In this document: positions 17,288 to 25,877 of the stretch, piece by piece | Layout of the letters: every line of letters begins with the position of its first letter | Numbering within the stretch: the first letter of the stretch is position 1 | Source: JBGMEA01 sp041447245 | GTDB lineage: Bacteria; Bacillota; Clostridia; Eubacteriales; Anaerofustaceae | Assembly: GCA_041447245.1 (NCBI GenBank) | Contig: JBGMEA010000006.1 | Coordinates: forward strand, 62,001 to 126,000 | Length of the DNA stretch: 64,000 nt | Direction of reading: 5' to 3' | The notes under the pieces: generated by a model | Databases searched by the model: none | Told to the model about the DNA's origin: nothing | What the model saw: the letters and a program-made list of their open reading frames with translations, nothing else | Translations under genes and position numbers: made by a program

Positions 17288-18154
17288 TTATTGATGCGCT
17301 TTCTGTATCACCGGCAGCCAGACTTCGCAGCGGTAATCTTCCGCAAACTGGTCTCCCTCAAAATAGACTTCGATGTCGGGCGCGTTTGCATACTCGTAAT
17401 CCGAGTTCGGCAGCCATTCGCTCACGATGCGTTTCTGCAGTTCCTGTATGGCGGTCGGCATGGCACCGACGCATTCGAAGATTGCCCAAGTGGAGGCAGG
17501 GATCGTGCATTCCGAGAGTCCCTGCGGCGTCGGGCTGTTGCTGGCTACCGCAATGTAATAATCAAATTCCTTATCGTCCATATTCGCGCACACTCCGAGC
17601 ACGCCGTACGGTTCGCGATTCAGCAATCCGCACAACTGCGGGATGATACCGCTTTGTGTTGTCTTCTGCCAGAAAGTAGGGATCTCCGCAAAGTTCTGTT
17701 CGCTGTTAATCGGATAACGTTCTTTCACTCCGATGATTTGAAAGGCGTCTTTTTGTTGGATTCTGTAATTCATTTCCGCTTCTCCTTTGACTGAAATGCG
17801 GAAGCTGATGGGCGGGTAGGCTTTGAGCACGGTGCGTTCTTCGCGTGCCGCGGAAGGAGCGATGCCGTGGATACTCTGAAACGCGCGGTTGAATGCGGTC
17901 GGGGAGTCGTACCCGTAGCGCAGGGCGACGTCGATCACTTTATCATTGCTGTTTTTTAAGTCGAATGCCGCTTTTGTCATTTTTCTTCTGCGAATGTATT
18001 CTCCGAGCGGCACGTCTGCCAGGTAAGAAAACATCCTCTGAAAGTGAAACGCCGAGCAGCAGGCAAGCTGCGCCGCTTTCTGCAGATCAATTTCATCGTC
18101 CAGATGCGTTTCGATATAATTCATCGCCTCATTCAGTCCTTTGAGCCATTCCAT
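17288..18154 (-). CDS. AraC-family regulator with GyrI-like effector domain
   Basis: 288 residues. Two AraC helix-turn-helices occupy residues 5-105 (DLQKAAQLACCSAFHFQRMF, then VIDVALRYGYDSPTAFNRAF), and a GyrI-like effector-binding domain fills 125-288, ending VYFEGD...CEVWLPV. This is the Rob/SoxS-relative plan where the DNA-binding part comes first and the ligand domain last. RBS CGGAGGTTACGGG ATG. It is adjacent to, and in the same direction as, the MerR/GyrI-like regulator, from which it is separated by a terminator. Confidence 0.85.
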   Translation of the reverse strand: MEWLKGLNEAMNYIETHLDDEIDLQKAAQLACCSAFHFQRMFSYLADVPLGEYIRRRKMTKAAFDLKNSNDKVIDVALRYGYDSPTAFNRAFQSIHGIAPSAAREERTVLKAYPPISFRISVKGEAEMNYRIQQKDAFQIIGVKERYPINSEQNFAEIPTFWQKTTQSGIIPQLCGLLNREPYGVLGVCANMDDKEFDYYIAVASNSPTPQGLSECTIPASTWAIFECVGAMPTAIQELQKRIVSEWLPNSDYEYANAPDIEVYFEGDQFAEDYRCEVWLPVIQKAHQ

Positions 18155-18264
18155 CCCGTAACCTCCGATGCATTCAGTATACCCGCCGAAGCGCTTGCTG
18201 TCCTCTCTGATTCTGCTCCATTCCGAGAGATGTTGTTTTTATCATACCATGAATGCTTCAAAAA

Positions 18265-18290
18265 AAGAAAAACCGCATTTGCGGTTTTTT
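18265..18290 (-). terminator. Terminator after the EamA-type gene
   Basis: AAACCGCA and TGCGGTTT pair around two bases, with A- and T-runs on both flanks (GTTTTTTGTC on the plus side, CTTTTTTT on the minus side). It terminates the minus-strand 18292-18720 gene immediately after its stop. Confidence 0.75.
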
Positions 18291-18291
18291 G

Positions 18292-18720
18292 TCATTTTTT
18301 ATTCATCAGTACAAGCCCCGCAATGCACATCAGCATTCCGAAGGCTTTGGTGAGCGTGAAATGATCTTTAAACAGAAGAATGCCGATCGGCACAAGCACG
18401 AGCGCCAGCATGATGTTGGTGGTGGCGGAACAGATGCTGATGTCCCATCCGATGCGGTAAGCCCAGATATATCCGAACTCCAGTCCCACGATGGAGCAGC
18501 CGAGCAGGATGCCCGTCCAATTCAATTGACGGATGTCTTCTCCGAGCGTTTTCCCGGAAGAAGGCACTACGAAATATAAAATAGCCGTCAGCGCCGCCGC
18601 GCACAGATAGGTGACGACCAGGCTCAAAAACGGATTCACGTTCTGCGGCAGCAGTTTGGTGCAGAGATTATACAGGACATTTGCCAGCAGGATCATCAAA
18701 ATAGGCAGGTAGCTGTTCAT
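18292..18720 (-). CDS. Half-size EamA/DMT-superfamily membrane protein
   Basis: 142 residues with about five hydrophobic helices. The last part, WDISICSATTNIMLALVLVP followed by GILLFKDHFTLTKAFGMLM, matches the C-terminal half of EamA transporters (ex-DUF6). At this length it must act as a dimer, as small drug/metabolite exporters do. Substrate unknown. AAAGGAGACTGACA ATG start. It follows the MFS gene by 12 bases, so the two are an operon. Confidence 0.75.
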   Translation of the reverse strand: MNSYLPILMILLANVLYNLCTKLLPQNVNPFLSLVVTYLCAAALTAILYFVVPSSGKTLGEDIRQLNWTGILLGCSIVGLEFGYIWAYRIGWDISICSATTNIMLALVLVPIGILLFKDHFTLTKAFGMLMCIAGLVLMNKK

Positions 18721-18732
18721 TGTCAGTCTCCT

Positions 18733-19938
18733 TTATGCGCAGGAAGATGATTCATCGGGGTCTTTTTCCGCGCCCACATAATGTTTGCGCACGAACACCA
18801 GATAGACAATCAATCCGATCAGTGCGCAGAACATGGAAATCAGATACATGTTGCTGTATCCGACCATCGTTGCAATTTTTCCGAACACCATCGCGCCGAC
18901 ACCCATGCCAAGGTCAAACCCTGTGAAAAAGGTCGCATTTGCAGCTCCCAAACGGTTTTTTGCCACGGTGCGTGTGGCCATGGCCTGCAGACTTGGATGA
19001 GTCGCCCCGAATCCGATGCCGTAGCAGAATCCCGCGATGAGAAACACGGTCAGCGTGTGGGCAATCGCAATGAAGAATACGCCGATCATCAGAAACATCA
19101 TACCCGGGATGAGGGCATAATCATAGCCTTTTCGGTCAATCAGCTTTCCGGCAATCGGGCGGGAGAAGAGCAGCGTGACGGCGTAGACCGTAAAGTACAA
19201 TCCGATATTTTTGACGCCCAATTCCTGCGCATAGATGGAAATAAAACTGATGATCGTGCCGTAAGTCAGCGTGGCAAAAAACATGATGGCAGCAGGGCGA
19301 ATTGCTTTTCGCTCATAAGGAGACAGTTTTTCTGCTTTGATATTGGGATCATCATTGATTGTGCATACTTTTTTCGGCGTTTTCAGTAAAAAAGAAAGCA
19401 GCATTCCCACAATAATCAGTCCGCCTGCAAGGAATGTGACGGTTCGAAAATCCGATGCCTGCATAATAAACAGTCCCGCTGCAGGAGCAACCGCCATAGC
19501 AAGACTGGTGGAAAGACTGAAATAGCCCATGCCTTCGGCAAATCGGGGTTTCGGCAGTTCTTCCGAGGCAATCGTGTTGGTCGCGGTTCCCGCGAATCCC
19601 CAGCCCAGCCCATGGATCATGCGAAATGCAAAAACGATCAGCAATGCAGGAAGATAGCTGTAGGCAAATGTGGCGACCAAAAAAATGCCGAGTCCCACAA
19701 ACAATACCTGTTTTCTGCCGATACGATCGAGCGCCACCCCGGAAAACGGTCTTGCGAACAGTGTGGTTAGTGTAAATGCTCCGGAAATCAGGCCGATGAG
19801 CGATTCATTTGCTCCGAGCGATTCCACAAACAGCGGGAATGTCGGCATCATCATCTGAAATCCGAAGAATAAAAAAAGATTGAGCAGAATGATCAACACA
19901 AACTGCTTTGTCCATAACTTCACGGGATTATGCTGCAT
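18733..19938 (-). CDS. MFS transporter
   Basis: 401 residues, 12 predicted membrane helices. The loop 2-3 signature reads ARPFSGVALDRIGRKQVL (about residues 62-79), with a weaker second copy SRPIAGKLIDRKGYDYAL in the C-terminal half, as in drug-export MFS proteins. GGAGAATTCTTTT ATG start. Co-oriented with the EamA gene; efflux is the likely function, substrate unknown. Confidence 0.85.
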   Translation of the reverse strand: MQHNPVKLWTKQFVLIILLNLFLFFGFQMMMPTFPLFVESLGANESLIGLISGAFTLTTLFARPFSGVALDRIGRKQVLFVGLGIFLVATFAYSYLPALLIVFAFRMIHGLGWGFAGTATNTIASEELPKPRFAEGMGYFSLSTSLAMAVAPAAGLFIMQASDFRTVTFLAGGLIIVGMLLSFLLKTPKKVCTINDDPNIKAEKLSPYERKAIRPAAIMFFATLTYGTIISFISIYAQELGVKNIGLYFTVYAVTLLFSRPIAGKLIDRKGYDYALIPGMMFLMIGVFFIAIAHTLTVFLIAGFCYGIGFGATHPSLQAMATRTVAKNRLGAANATFFTGFDLGMGVGAMVFGKIATMVGYSNMYLISMFCALIGLIVYLVFVRKHYVGAEKDPDESSSCA

Positions 19939-20029
19939 AAAAGAATTCTCCGATTAAAATTGTCTTATCTGTAAATTTGTCAATGATAATTATTATACTG
20001 CAACAAATCTGAGGCGTAAACAGAAAAAA

Positions 20030-20851
20030 TCATTTAACAGAATCGGAACGATTTTTTGCGATCCATTTTTCTGCAAAATCAACGCTTTCCTTCACAGGCA
20101 ATATGCGGCATTCGGCATTCCCGATTCTCCCGATGCGGGTATATTCCGTTTCGCTTTCCAATGCCGCACCGATCAGATCAAAGTCGTCGCTGTCATAATC
20201 GAAATCTTCAAACTCCGTCCATTGCGGTTGTCCGTTTTTCAGAATGCAGGCGCCCGATTTCATTTTCGGCATTTCACTCCAAAGTGTTTCCGACAGATGA
20301 AAGCTCGTGCAGTTGCCGTAGCCGACACCGAGCAGCAGAATTTTTCCGCCCAGACGGTACAATTCTCCGAGCGGAGAGTCTATGCCGAACTGCGGATTGA
20401 GCGGATGGGTTTTCGTGATTTGCTCCGCCTGTTTCCCGTTTGCCGTAAAGGAGACCTGCGGATGATCCGAGCGCAGCGTCCCGGGATAAGATCGGAAAAG
20501 TTCCGCAATTTTCCCCATGCCCCTGGTCGGCGTCACAGCCGCGCGGTATGCGGGCATATTCGCACGGATGGTTTCGCACCACTCCGGCGGTACGGGCGGG
20601 TTTTCCCATTTGGAAGGTTCCGAGTTTTCTCCCGAATGCGCGGGCATGCAGAGTGTACCGTCCGCTCCCACACTCTCGAGCAGTGCGTCGATCACAGCGA
20701 TCGCGCTGCCGCACACCCAACCGAGGGAGGAGAGGGAAGAGTGCACCAGAAGAATGTCTCCGTTTCGGATGCCGAGTGTTCGCAGATCTGCGGCGATGGA
20801 TGCCGTTGTCAGCGGCAGGGCGGAATGATGAATGACTTGTGATTCGCTCAT
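20030..20851 (-). CDS. AAC(3)-family (aminoglycoside 3-N-acetyltransferase-like / YokD) enzyme
   Basis: 273 residues from the ATG at 20851 (behind CGGAGTATTTTT); an in-frame ATG eight codons upstream has no such site. Family signatures: GDILLVHSSLSSLGWVCG near residue 35, PAHSGENSEPSKWENPPVP near 75, TRGMGKIAE near 110 and HPLNPQFGIDSPLGELY near 155. Chromosomal members such as YokD acetylate uncertain substrates, so aminoglycoside resistance should not be assumed. Confidence 0.8.
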   Translation of the reverse strand: MSESQVIHHSALPLTTASIAADLRTLGIRNGDILLVHSSLSSLGWVCGSAIAVIDALLESVGADGTLCMPAHSGENSEPSKWENPPVPPEWCETIRANMPAYRAAVTPTRGMGKIAELFRSYPGTLRSDHPQVSFTANGKQAEQITKTHPLNPQFGIDSPLGELYRLGGKILLLGVGYGNCTSFHLSETLWSEMPKMKSGACILKNGQPQWTEFEDFDYDSDDFDLIGAALESETEYTRIGRIGNAECRILPVKESVDFAEKWIAKNRSDSVK

Positions 20852-20946
20852 AAAAATACTCCGACATTTATACAAAAAATAAGAAATATTGATATATATG
20901 CATTACTATTATATAATTTAATTAACTATTTAGGAAGTGAATGATG

Positions 20947-21189
20947 ATGAGTAAGAAAGTACGACATGTTGTTCCAAGTGTAAAAGGTGGCTGGGTTGTG
21001 AAGGATAGCGGAAGCAGTGTTTCATCAGAAATATATGCTACCAAAGAACAAGCAATCAATAAAGGGGTTACTATTAGTCGGGTAGATGGATCCCAATTAT
21101 TTATTCATAGAAAAGATGGGAGCATCGGTGATGTTCGTAGTTATGCAGCTGATACTTTGCCCCCGCGGATTGAAAAAAATGCCAAGTAG
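20947..21189 (+). CDS. DUF2188 small protein
   Basis: 80 residues (starts possible at 20941, 20944 or 20947; AGGAAG at 20932-20937 fits the last best). The sequence matches DUF2188: HVVPSVKGGWVVKDSGSS, then YATKEQAINKGVTIS, then LFIHRKDGSIGDVRSYAAD. DUF2188 proteins are small beta-rich domains of unknown role, often paired with other genes in accessory regions. The gene is AT-rich compared with its flanks and overlaps the next gene by 11 bases, so the two are expressed together. Confidence 0.75.
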   Translation: MSKKVRHVVPSVKGGWVVKDSGSSVSSEIYATKEQAINKGVTISRVDGSQLFIHRKDGSIGDVRSYAADTLPPRIEKNAK

Positions 21190-21805
21190 TGACTATGCGA
21201 GAAATGTTTTTATAAATTGTCCTTATGATGAAGATTATAAAGGATTAATGGATGCAATAATATTTACGATTATTGTTTTGGGTTACGCTCCTCGGCTGGC
21301 ACTGGAATCGTCGGATTCAGCCCAAAATCGAATTGATCGAATTATTCGGTTAATTGAAGAATCGCAATTCAGTATTCACGATCTATCGCGCATGGTTTCG
21401 AAGAAATCGGATGAGATTTTTCGTTTAAATATGTCTTTGGAATTAGGTATCGATTTTGGTTGTGTTAAATTGTTGCCGGATCGATTCAGTGATAAGAAGT
21501 TGTTAGTTTTAGATAAAGAACAATATAGATTTCAACAAGCTGTATCCGATTTGTCAGGAATAGACATAAAGGCACATAATAACAACGGCGCAAAGATCAT
21601 AGAATGTGTCCGGAATTGGTTCGCTGAAACAGTGGGAGTGAGACACGCTCCAAGCGCTGAAAAATTATATTCCCAGTATACTGATGAATTTCAAGTGTTT
21701 TTGCTTGAACAGGCAAAGATACTGGGTTTTAATGAAAGTAACTATATTAATGGTATAACCACTCCGGAATATATAGATTTTGTTCGCGAATGGATAAATA
21801 GATAA
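21179..21805 (+). CDS. TIR-like fold protein (candidate nucleotide-processing effector)
   Basis: 208 residues from ATG 21179, chosen because it overlaps the DUF2188 stop; a longer upstream frame would overlap that gene much more. The opening ARNVFINCPYDEDYKGLMDA resembles the first strand and helix of TIR domains (VFISYS...D). Further conserved-looking blocks are ALESSDSAQNRIDRIIRLI, SIHDLSR, then FRLNMSLELGI, where the Glu could be the TIR catalytic acid. The last 60 residues are a separate helical part. I know similar proteins only as hypothetical; NAD-cleaving or defence function is inference. AT-rich coding suggests acquisition. Confidence 0.6.
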   Translation: MPSSDYARNVFINCPYDEDYKGLMDAIIFTIIVLGYAPRLALESSDSAQNRIDRIIRLIEESQFSIHDLSRMVSKKSDEIFRLNMSLELGIDFGCVKLLPDRFSDKKLLVLDKEQYRFQQAVSDLSGIDIKAHNNNGAKIIECVRNWFAETVGVRHAPSAEKLYSQYTDEFQVFLLEQAKILGFNESNYINGITTPEYIDFVREWINR

Positions 21806-21838
21806 TAAAGACGCATGTAGCACATATGCGTCTTTATT
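21804..21838. terminator. Bidirectional terminator after the TIR-like gene
   Basis: AATAAAGACGCAT (21804-21816) and ATGCGTCTTTATT (21826-21838) form a 13-bp stem that starts within the stop codon region of the TIR-like gene and also serves the converging flavodoxin gene. Confidence 0.8.
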
Positions 21839-21846
21839 ATTTGGTA

Positions 21847-22464
21847 TCAGTGTATAAAATTCGTCCATTTACGCGGTTCGGTTTCGGGCAGCGGAATCGC
21901 GTTTCCCGCTTCGCGCACTTTCATCAGCCACGCCATATTCCGCCCGAGCATACGCATGATCTGCATGCCTTCTTCGTCCTGGGCGATCTGTTCTTCGTTT
22001 GTTCCGTGCAGCCCGTTCCAGTAGAAGGACGGGGTAATCAGCACGTTTCTCAGATTGAAATAATTGTTCATCTGCTGATACGTCGTGACATCTCCCGCAC
22101 GCCGCACCGAGGTGACACATGCGCCCACTTTATATTCGAGCTCCGCGCCCGCAAAGAAAAATCGGTCAAGGAAGCATTTCATCGTTCCCGCAATGCCTGC
22201 ATAATATACGGGCGCACCCAAAAGAATTCCGTCAATTTCTTTTGCTTTTTCCAGACAATCGTTCACACTGTCCGCATAAATACACAGATGCTTGTCATTT
22301 CGTTTGCAGTAGCCGCAGCCGGTGCATCCGCGGATTTCTTCCGTGCCGATATGCACCGTCTCGGTTTCGATTCCCGCCTTGTTCAGTTCATCCGTCACCA
22401 GCTTCAGCGCAAGGTATGTGCCGCCGTCTTTTTTCGGGCTGCCGTTAATTGCCAGTACTTTCAT
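21847..22464 (-). CDS. Flavodoxin-like NAD(P)H-dependent FMN reductase
   Basis: 205 residues. FMN phosphate loop INGSPKKDGGTYLALKL at residues 5-21; a cysteine cluster CTGCGYCKRNDKHLC (about 50-64) and the GILLGAPVYYAGIAGTMKCF motif near 85-105 identify the iron-sulfur-flavoprotein/azoreductase-type group. The cysteine-rich loop is typical of anaerobe proteins that may bind an Fe-S cluster or metal. TAGGAGGATTTC ATG start; downstream of the MBL-fold gene by 14 bases, so probably co-transcribed. Confidence 0.85.
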   Translation of the reverse strand: MKVLAINGSPKKDGGTYLALKLVTDELNKAGIETETVHIGTEEIRGCTGCGYCKRNDKHLCIYADSVNDCLEKAKEIDGILLGAPVYYAGIAGTMKCFLDRFFFAGAELEYKVGACVTSVRRAGDVTTYQQMNNYFNLRNVLITPSFYWNGLHGTNEEQIAQDEEGMQIMRMLGRNMAWLMKVREAGNAIPLPETEPRKWTNFIH

Positions 22465-22478
22465 GAAATCCTCCTAAA

Positions 22479-23288
22479 TTATTCTATCGTCAGTTCCATT
22501 CCCACGCCGACTTCGCCGATGGGGATCTGTTTATGAATTTCCGCCCGCACCGCAAACGAGGTGCAGTGGCACGGATACAACCGTTCAATTCCGTTTTTGC
22601 GAAAATAGTCAATGGTCTGTTCCAGACGTTCGTCCGTTTCAAACAGGTGAAATCCTCCGATGATACCCGCAATCCGATCATCATGGCAGACCAGTTTTGC
22701 ATATTCCGCAATGTTGCAGATGCCGCTGTGAGAGCACCCCGTGATAAGAAACAGTCCGTCCTTTCCCCGGTATACCAAAGCGGAATCGTCCATCACGAAA
22801 TCTTCCGCTTCGCCATCTTCCGTTCGGATCTTCCCGATTGCGCTGCGCGGCTCAAAGTCCACCATCTGCGGGATCTCGCCCAAAAATGTCAGCCGATCCG
22901 ATAGGACTTTCGGTCGGTCGGAGAGTGTCAATGAGCACTTTTCGCTCAGTGTGTTTTCATCGTATGGGGAACAGATCGCCAGACCGTCGTCATCCCTCTG
23001 CCTGAACGCGAGCGTGTGCGCGATGAGTTTCACGCTGTTTCGTCCGCCTTCTTTGAAAAAAGGGACCAATCCTCCCGTGTGGTCGTCATGTCCGTGAGAG
23101 ATCACGATCATTCCGATTTTGTCCAGATCGATGTTCATCCGCTGTGCATTTTGCATGAACGCGTCGGAATAGCCGACATCCATCAAAAGACGGTTTTCTC
23201 CGTCTTCGATATAATAACTTACCGCGGGTTCCCCCACAAAGTATCGGTCGATGGTGGTATTGTTGTCCGCGAGTACGGTCAGTTTCAT
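22479..23288 (-). CDS. MBL-fold metallo-hydrolase
   Basis: 269 residues. Metal motif HGHDDHTGG at about residues 73-81, later metal ligand in GCSHSGICN (about 180) and a C-terminal HCTSF (about 245). This pattern belongs to the group annotated as 7,8-dihydropterin-6-methyl-4-(beta-D-ribofuranosyl)aminobenzene phosphate synthase-like hydrolases; substrate here unknown. Follows a GNAT gene and precedes the flavodoxin gene, all on the minus strand. Confidence 0.85.
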   Translation of the reverse strand: MKLTVLADNNTTIDRYFVGEPAVSYYIEDGENRLLMDVGYSDAFMQNAQRMNIDLDKIGMIVISHGHDDHTGGLVPFFKEGGRNSVKLIAHTLAFRQRDDDGLAICSPYDENTLSEKCSLTLSDRPKVLSDRLTFLGEIPQMVDFEPRSAIGKIRTEDGEAEDFVMDDSALVYRGKDGLFLITGCSHSGICNIAEYAKLVCHDDRIAGIIGGFHLFETDERLEQTIDYFRKNGIERLYPCHCTSFAVRAEIHKQIPIGEVGVGMELTIE

Positions 23289-23311
23289 GTGCGATCACCG
23301 TTCGGAATCTG

Positions 23312-23809
23312 TTATTCCGTTACCTTTGCCATACTGTATTCATCGATATATTGTCCGTTCTGCATCAGAGCGTTTCGCTTTGTGCCTTCCGTCACAAACC
23401 CCGCTTTTCGGTACAGCGCAATGCCCCGTTCGTTGTGTGCCATGACGGTCAGTTCCAGACGCGTGATCTCATTGTCTGTCGCCCATGCGTCAAGTTTTTC
23501 GAAGAACTGCGTGCCAATTTTCTGCCCCTGATAGGCAGGCAGAATCCCGATTGTAATATAGGCGCTGTGGCGGATTTTCCGCCAAATGCCGCGTTCCGCG
23601 CTCAGATATCCCACAAGATCGGCGCCGTCGAAGGCGCCGATGAGAAGCGAGCCAGACAGTTCCGATTCCGCTATTTCTTCGCGGACGCTTTTTTTGGTGT
23701 CATGGCGTTCATCCGCTTCCAGCAGCATGGTGTCGGTTTCACGGGCGAGTGTTAGTTTCAGCTCCATCAGTTCCGCCGCATCCCGTTTTTCAATCGCTCT
23801 GATCTGCAT
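23312..23809 (-). CDS. GNAT-family N-acetyltransferase
   Basis: 165 residues. IGILPAYQGQKIGTQFFEKL (residues 92-111) is the acetyl-CoA loop, and GIALYRKAGFVTEG (about 134) the second motif, as in RimI/PhnO-like enzymes. Starts with MQIRAIEKRDAAELMEL, a normal GNAT beginning. Ribosome site weak (GGGAATAAACG). Substrate unknown. Confidence 0.85.
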   Translation of the reverse strand: MQIRAIEKRDAAELMELKLTLARETDTMLLEADERHDTKKSVREEIAESELSGSLLIGAFDGADLVGYLSAERGIWRKIRHSAYITIGILPAYQGQKIGTQFFEKLDAWATDNEITRLELTVMAHNERGIALYRKAGFVTEGTKRNALMQNGQYIDEYSMAKVTE

Positions 23810-23872
23810 CGTTTATTCCCGTCGATTTTTTATTATTTTATCATACCTTACCGCCGTTGCGTCGGGATTGCC

Positions 23873-23908
23873 GAAAAAAACGGACGGAGCCGTTTGGGCT
23901 TCGTCCGT
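23873..23908 (-). terminator. Terminator of the alkD-like gene
   Basis: CGGACG-GAGCC and GGCTT-CGTCCG form a long stem around GTTTG; on the minus strand it runs into TTTTTTT just after the stop codon at 23910. Confidence 0.8.
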
Positions 23909-23909
23909 A

Positions 23910-24557
23910 TCAGAGGTATTTGCCGGCCTCCCGTACGCTCAGTTTGGATAGGGGATGGGAAGAAACGAACTCCGCCACCCAGTCCCGATTTGTTTTGGAA
24001 TATTCCCGCAGTGCCCAGCCGATCGCTTTGTTGACGAAAAATTCGCTGCTGCCGAGATTCGCTTCAATAATCGCAGCCAGCAGTTCCTTGTTTGTACGGT
24101 CTTTGTACTGCAGCTGAAAATCGATCGCCGTGCGTCTGAGCCAGATGCTCTCACTGTTCGCCCATCGGAGAATCCGCTTCTCGACTTCGGGATAATTCCG
24201 ATAAATCTCCGCCGGCAGATTGTCGATGGCATCCACCGTATCCCACCAGGACTTGGTCACGATCAATGCTTCGATGCTGTCCAGATCATTCGGCATGAGT
24301 CTGCTTTTTACGTTCAGCAGATAATCAATCGCCAGATACTGATACTCCCGTTCCTCTTTCCGATAGCAGTCGAAGACGAACGCCCAGTCGACGCCGTCTT
24401 CTTCTTTCTTTGCTTTGATGAATTCTTTCGTCAGTGCCGCGCGCTGCGGTTTGGCAATGCCGAGAAACGGAAACAGATTTTTCATGTATGCCGCCATTTC
24501 AACGGCTTTTTTCGGATCGCGTGCCTCCTGCAGCACACGGAAAATGCTATGGTCCAT
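23910..24557 (-). CDS. DNA alkylation repair enzyme (AlkD-like)
   Basis: 215 residues, all helical HEAT-like repeats: MKNLFPFLGIAKPQRAALTK (about 26-45), WDTVDAIDNLP (about 107-117), SIWLRRTAIDFQLQYKD (about 138) and NKAIGWALREYSK (about 177-190). The Trp, Asp and Arg positions used by AlkD to excise N3/N7-alkylpurines appear conserved (WDTVD, WLRR). Stand-alone gene with AAAGAGGTTTGAA ATG start. Confidence 0.9.
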   Translation of the reverse strand: MDHSIFRVLQEARDPKKAVEMAAYMKNLFPFLGIAKPQRAALTKEFIKAKKEEDGVDWAFVFDCYRKEEREYQYLAIDYLLNVKSRLMPNDLDSIEALIVTKSWWDTVDAIDNLPAEIYRNYPEVEKRILRWANSESIWLRRTAIDFQLQYKDRTNKELLAAIIEANLGSSEFFVNKAIGWALREYSKTNRDWVAEFVSSHPLSKLSVREAGKYL

Positions 24558-24615
24558 TTCAAACCTCTTTTATCCTTCTGTTTCCATTATCTCATGAAAC
24601 GTTCTGAAACCAAGT

Positions 24616-25089
24616 TCAAAACTTCAAAATCATGACATCCTCTTCTTCCGTTTCCGAATAGAGTTCAAACCCTAAATCCTTGTAAAGTTTCTTCGCATAA
24701 TTCGCTTTCTGAACAGACAGGGAGACTTGCTTGTGCCCATGGTCTTTCAAAACCGACAGCATTTGTTTCATCAACGCAGTGCCGATTCCCAAGTTGCGGT
24801 ATCCCTCAAGCAGAGAGATCGCCAATGACGGAGTGTGCTCATCAATATGACCGTAATCATCCATGATGCGTGCCCATGCGACACCGACGATGATTCCTTC
24901 CGCTTCCGCAACCAACGCCGTATCGGATGGCTTTTTGCCGAAATCCGAGATATAGATCTGTAATTCGGGTAACTCTATCACGGATTTCGGCGGTTTCTCT
25001 GCTCCTTGCGGAAGAAAAATTGCTTCGTACAGAAATTCATGTAATATCGGATATTCGGACTCGTCAATTGCTCTTATTTCATAATGCAT
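24616..25089 (-). CDS. GNAT-family N-acetyltransferase
   Basis: 157 residues from the ATG behind TTTGGAGAACACGAT; a longer frame upstream is open but lacks family similarity. GYRNLGIGTALMKQML (about 94-109) is the acetyl-CoA loop and YAKKLYKDLGFELYSE the second motif. Overall it resembles ribosomal-protein or small-molecule acetyltransferases; substrate unknown. It follows the ABC-transporter set but 60 bases away. Confidence 0.85.
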   Translation of the reverse strand: MHYEIRAIDESEYPILHEFLYEAIFLPQGAEKPPKSVIELPELQIYISDFGKKPSDTALVAEAEGIIVGVAWARIMDDYGHIDEHTPSLAISLLEGYRNLGIGTALMKQMLSVLKDHGHKQVSLSVQKANYAKKLYKDLGFELYSETEEEDVMILKF

Positions 25090-25148
25090 ATCGTGTTCTC
25101 CAAATTCTTGCTTGTCATACACGGTTGACTGAAGATAGAGTTTTTCGC

Positions 25149-25868
25149 TTATTCTTTTGCTTTTGCCCGTCGGATCATCAGCCAACTGAGCGCTCCGAAG
25201 AGCAGGACAATGATTGCCGCGGAAATCAGACTACCGATGATGCCGGATGTGTAACCGATCATATACAGAAAGAGTTTGCCTAACGCCTCATAAATTGCGC
25301 CGTTAGTGAGCATCGAATCCGCGATCGGAAAAATAACGAACAGCAGCAGCGGAACTCCCACGGATACCAACACTTTTGCCAGCTTGTTCATGTGATAATA
25401 TCCGATGGTAACGAAAAATCCGAACATTCCGGCGGCAGCATACAGCGCAAAGAAACTCAAGAGCGACAGCGGGAATGTGCCGATTGCCATTGTCTGTCCG
25501 AACGATACGAAATAATTCGGTGTAAACAGCGGATTAATCGCAGTCGCAATCAATGCATTGATATTATCAATGACAGACATAAAGGCGCTGACGCACAACA
25601 GACTGAACGCAAAACTCAGAAACAGTTGTTTGCGGGTTCTGCTGTTTTGCAGATACAGATAGAAATTTTCCCGAAAGGAATTCAATCCCAAAACAAAGAC
25701 AAATACCCATGAGGCGAACTGCATTCCGCTGAAGTTGACCGAGTCTTCCGAAGAAAACGTCAATGCAGCCAGAATTCCGACGATGATATAGATTGCATAG
25801 ATGACGATATAGAACGTGATCAAGGAACGTTTCATGCTCCAAAGCTGATATTTAATGGCTGTTTTCAT
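25149..25868 (-). CDS. ABC transporter permease (ABC-2-like, YtrC/D type)
   Basis: 239 residues, six hydrophobic helices (about 20-40, 53-70, 85-105, 125-150, 165-185, 205-230). No sequence motif beyond the topology. Its position directly behind an ABC ATPase and a GntR/YtrA regulator identifies it as the membrane subunit. GAATAGGAGGATCGT ATG start, 9 bases after the ATPase stop. Confidence 0.8.
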   Translation of the reverse strand: MKTAIKYQLWSMKRSLITFYIVIYAIYIIVGILAALTFSSEDSVNFSGMQFASWVFVFVLGLNSFRENFYLYLQNSRTRKQLFLSFAFSLLCVSAFMSVIDNINALIATAINPLFTPNYFVSFGQTMAIGTFPLSLLSFFALYAAAGMFGFFVTIGYYHMNKLAKVLVSVGVPLLLFVIFPIADSMLTNGAIYEALGKLFLYMIGYTSGIIGSLISAAIIVLLFGALSWLMIRRAKAKE

Positions 25869-25877
25869 ACGATCCTC

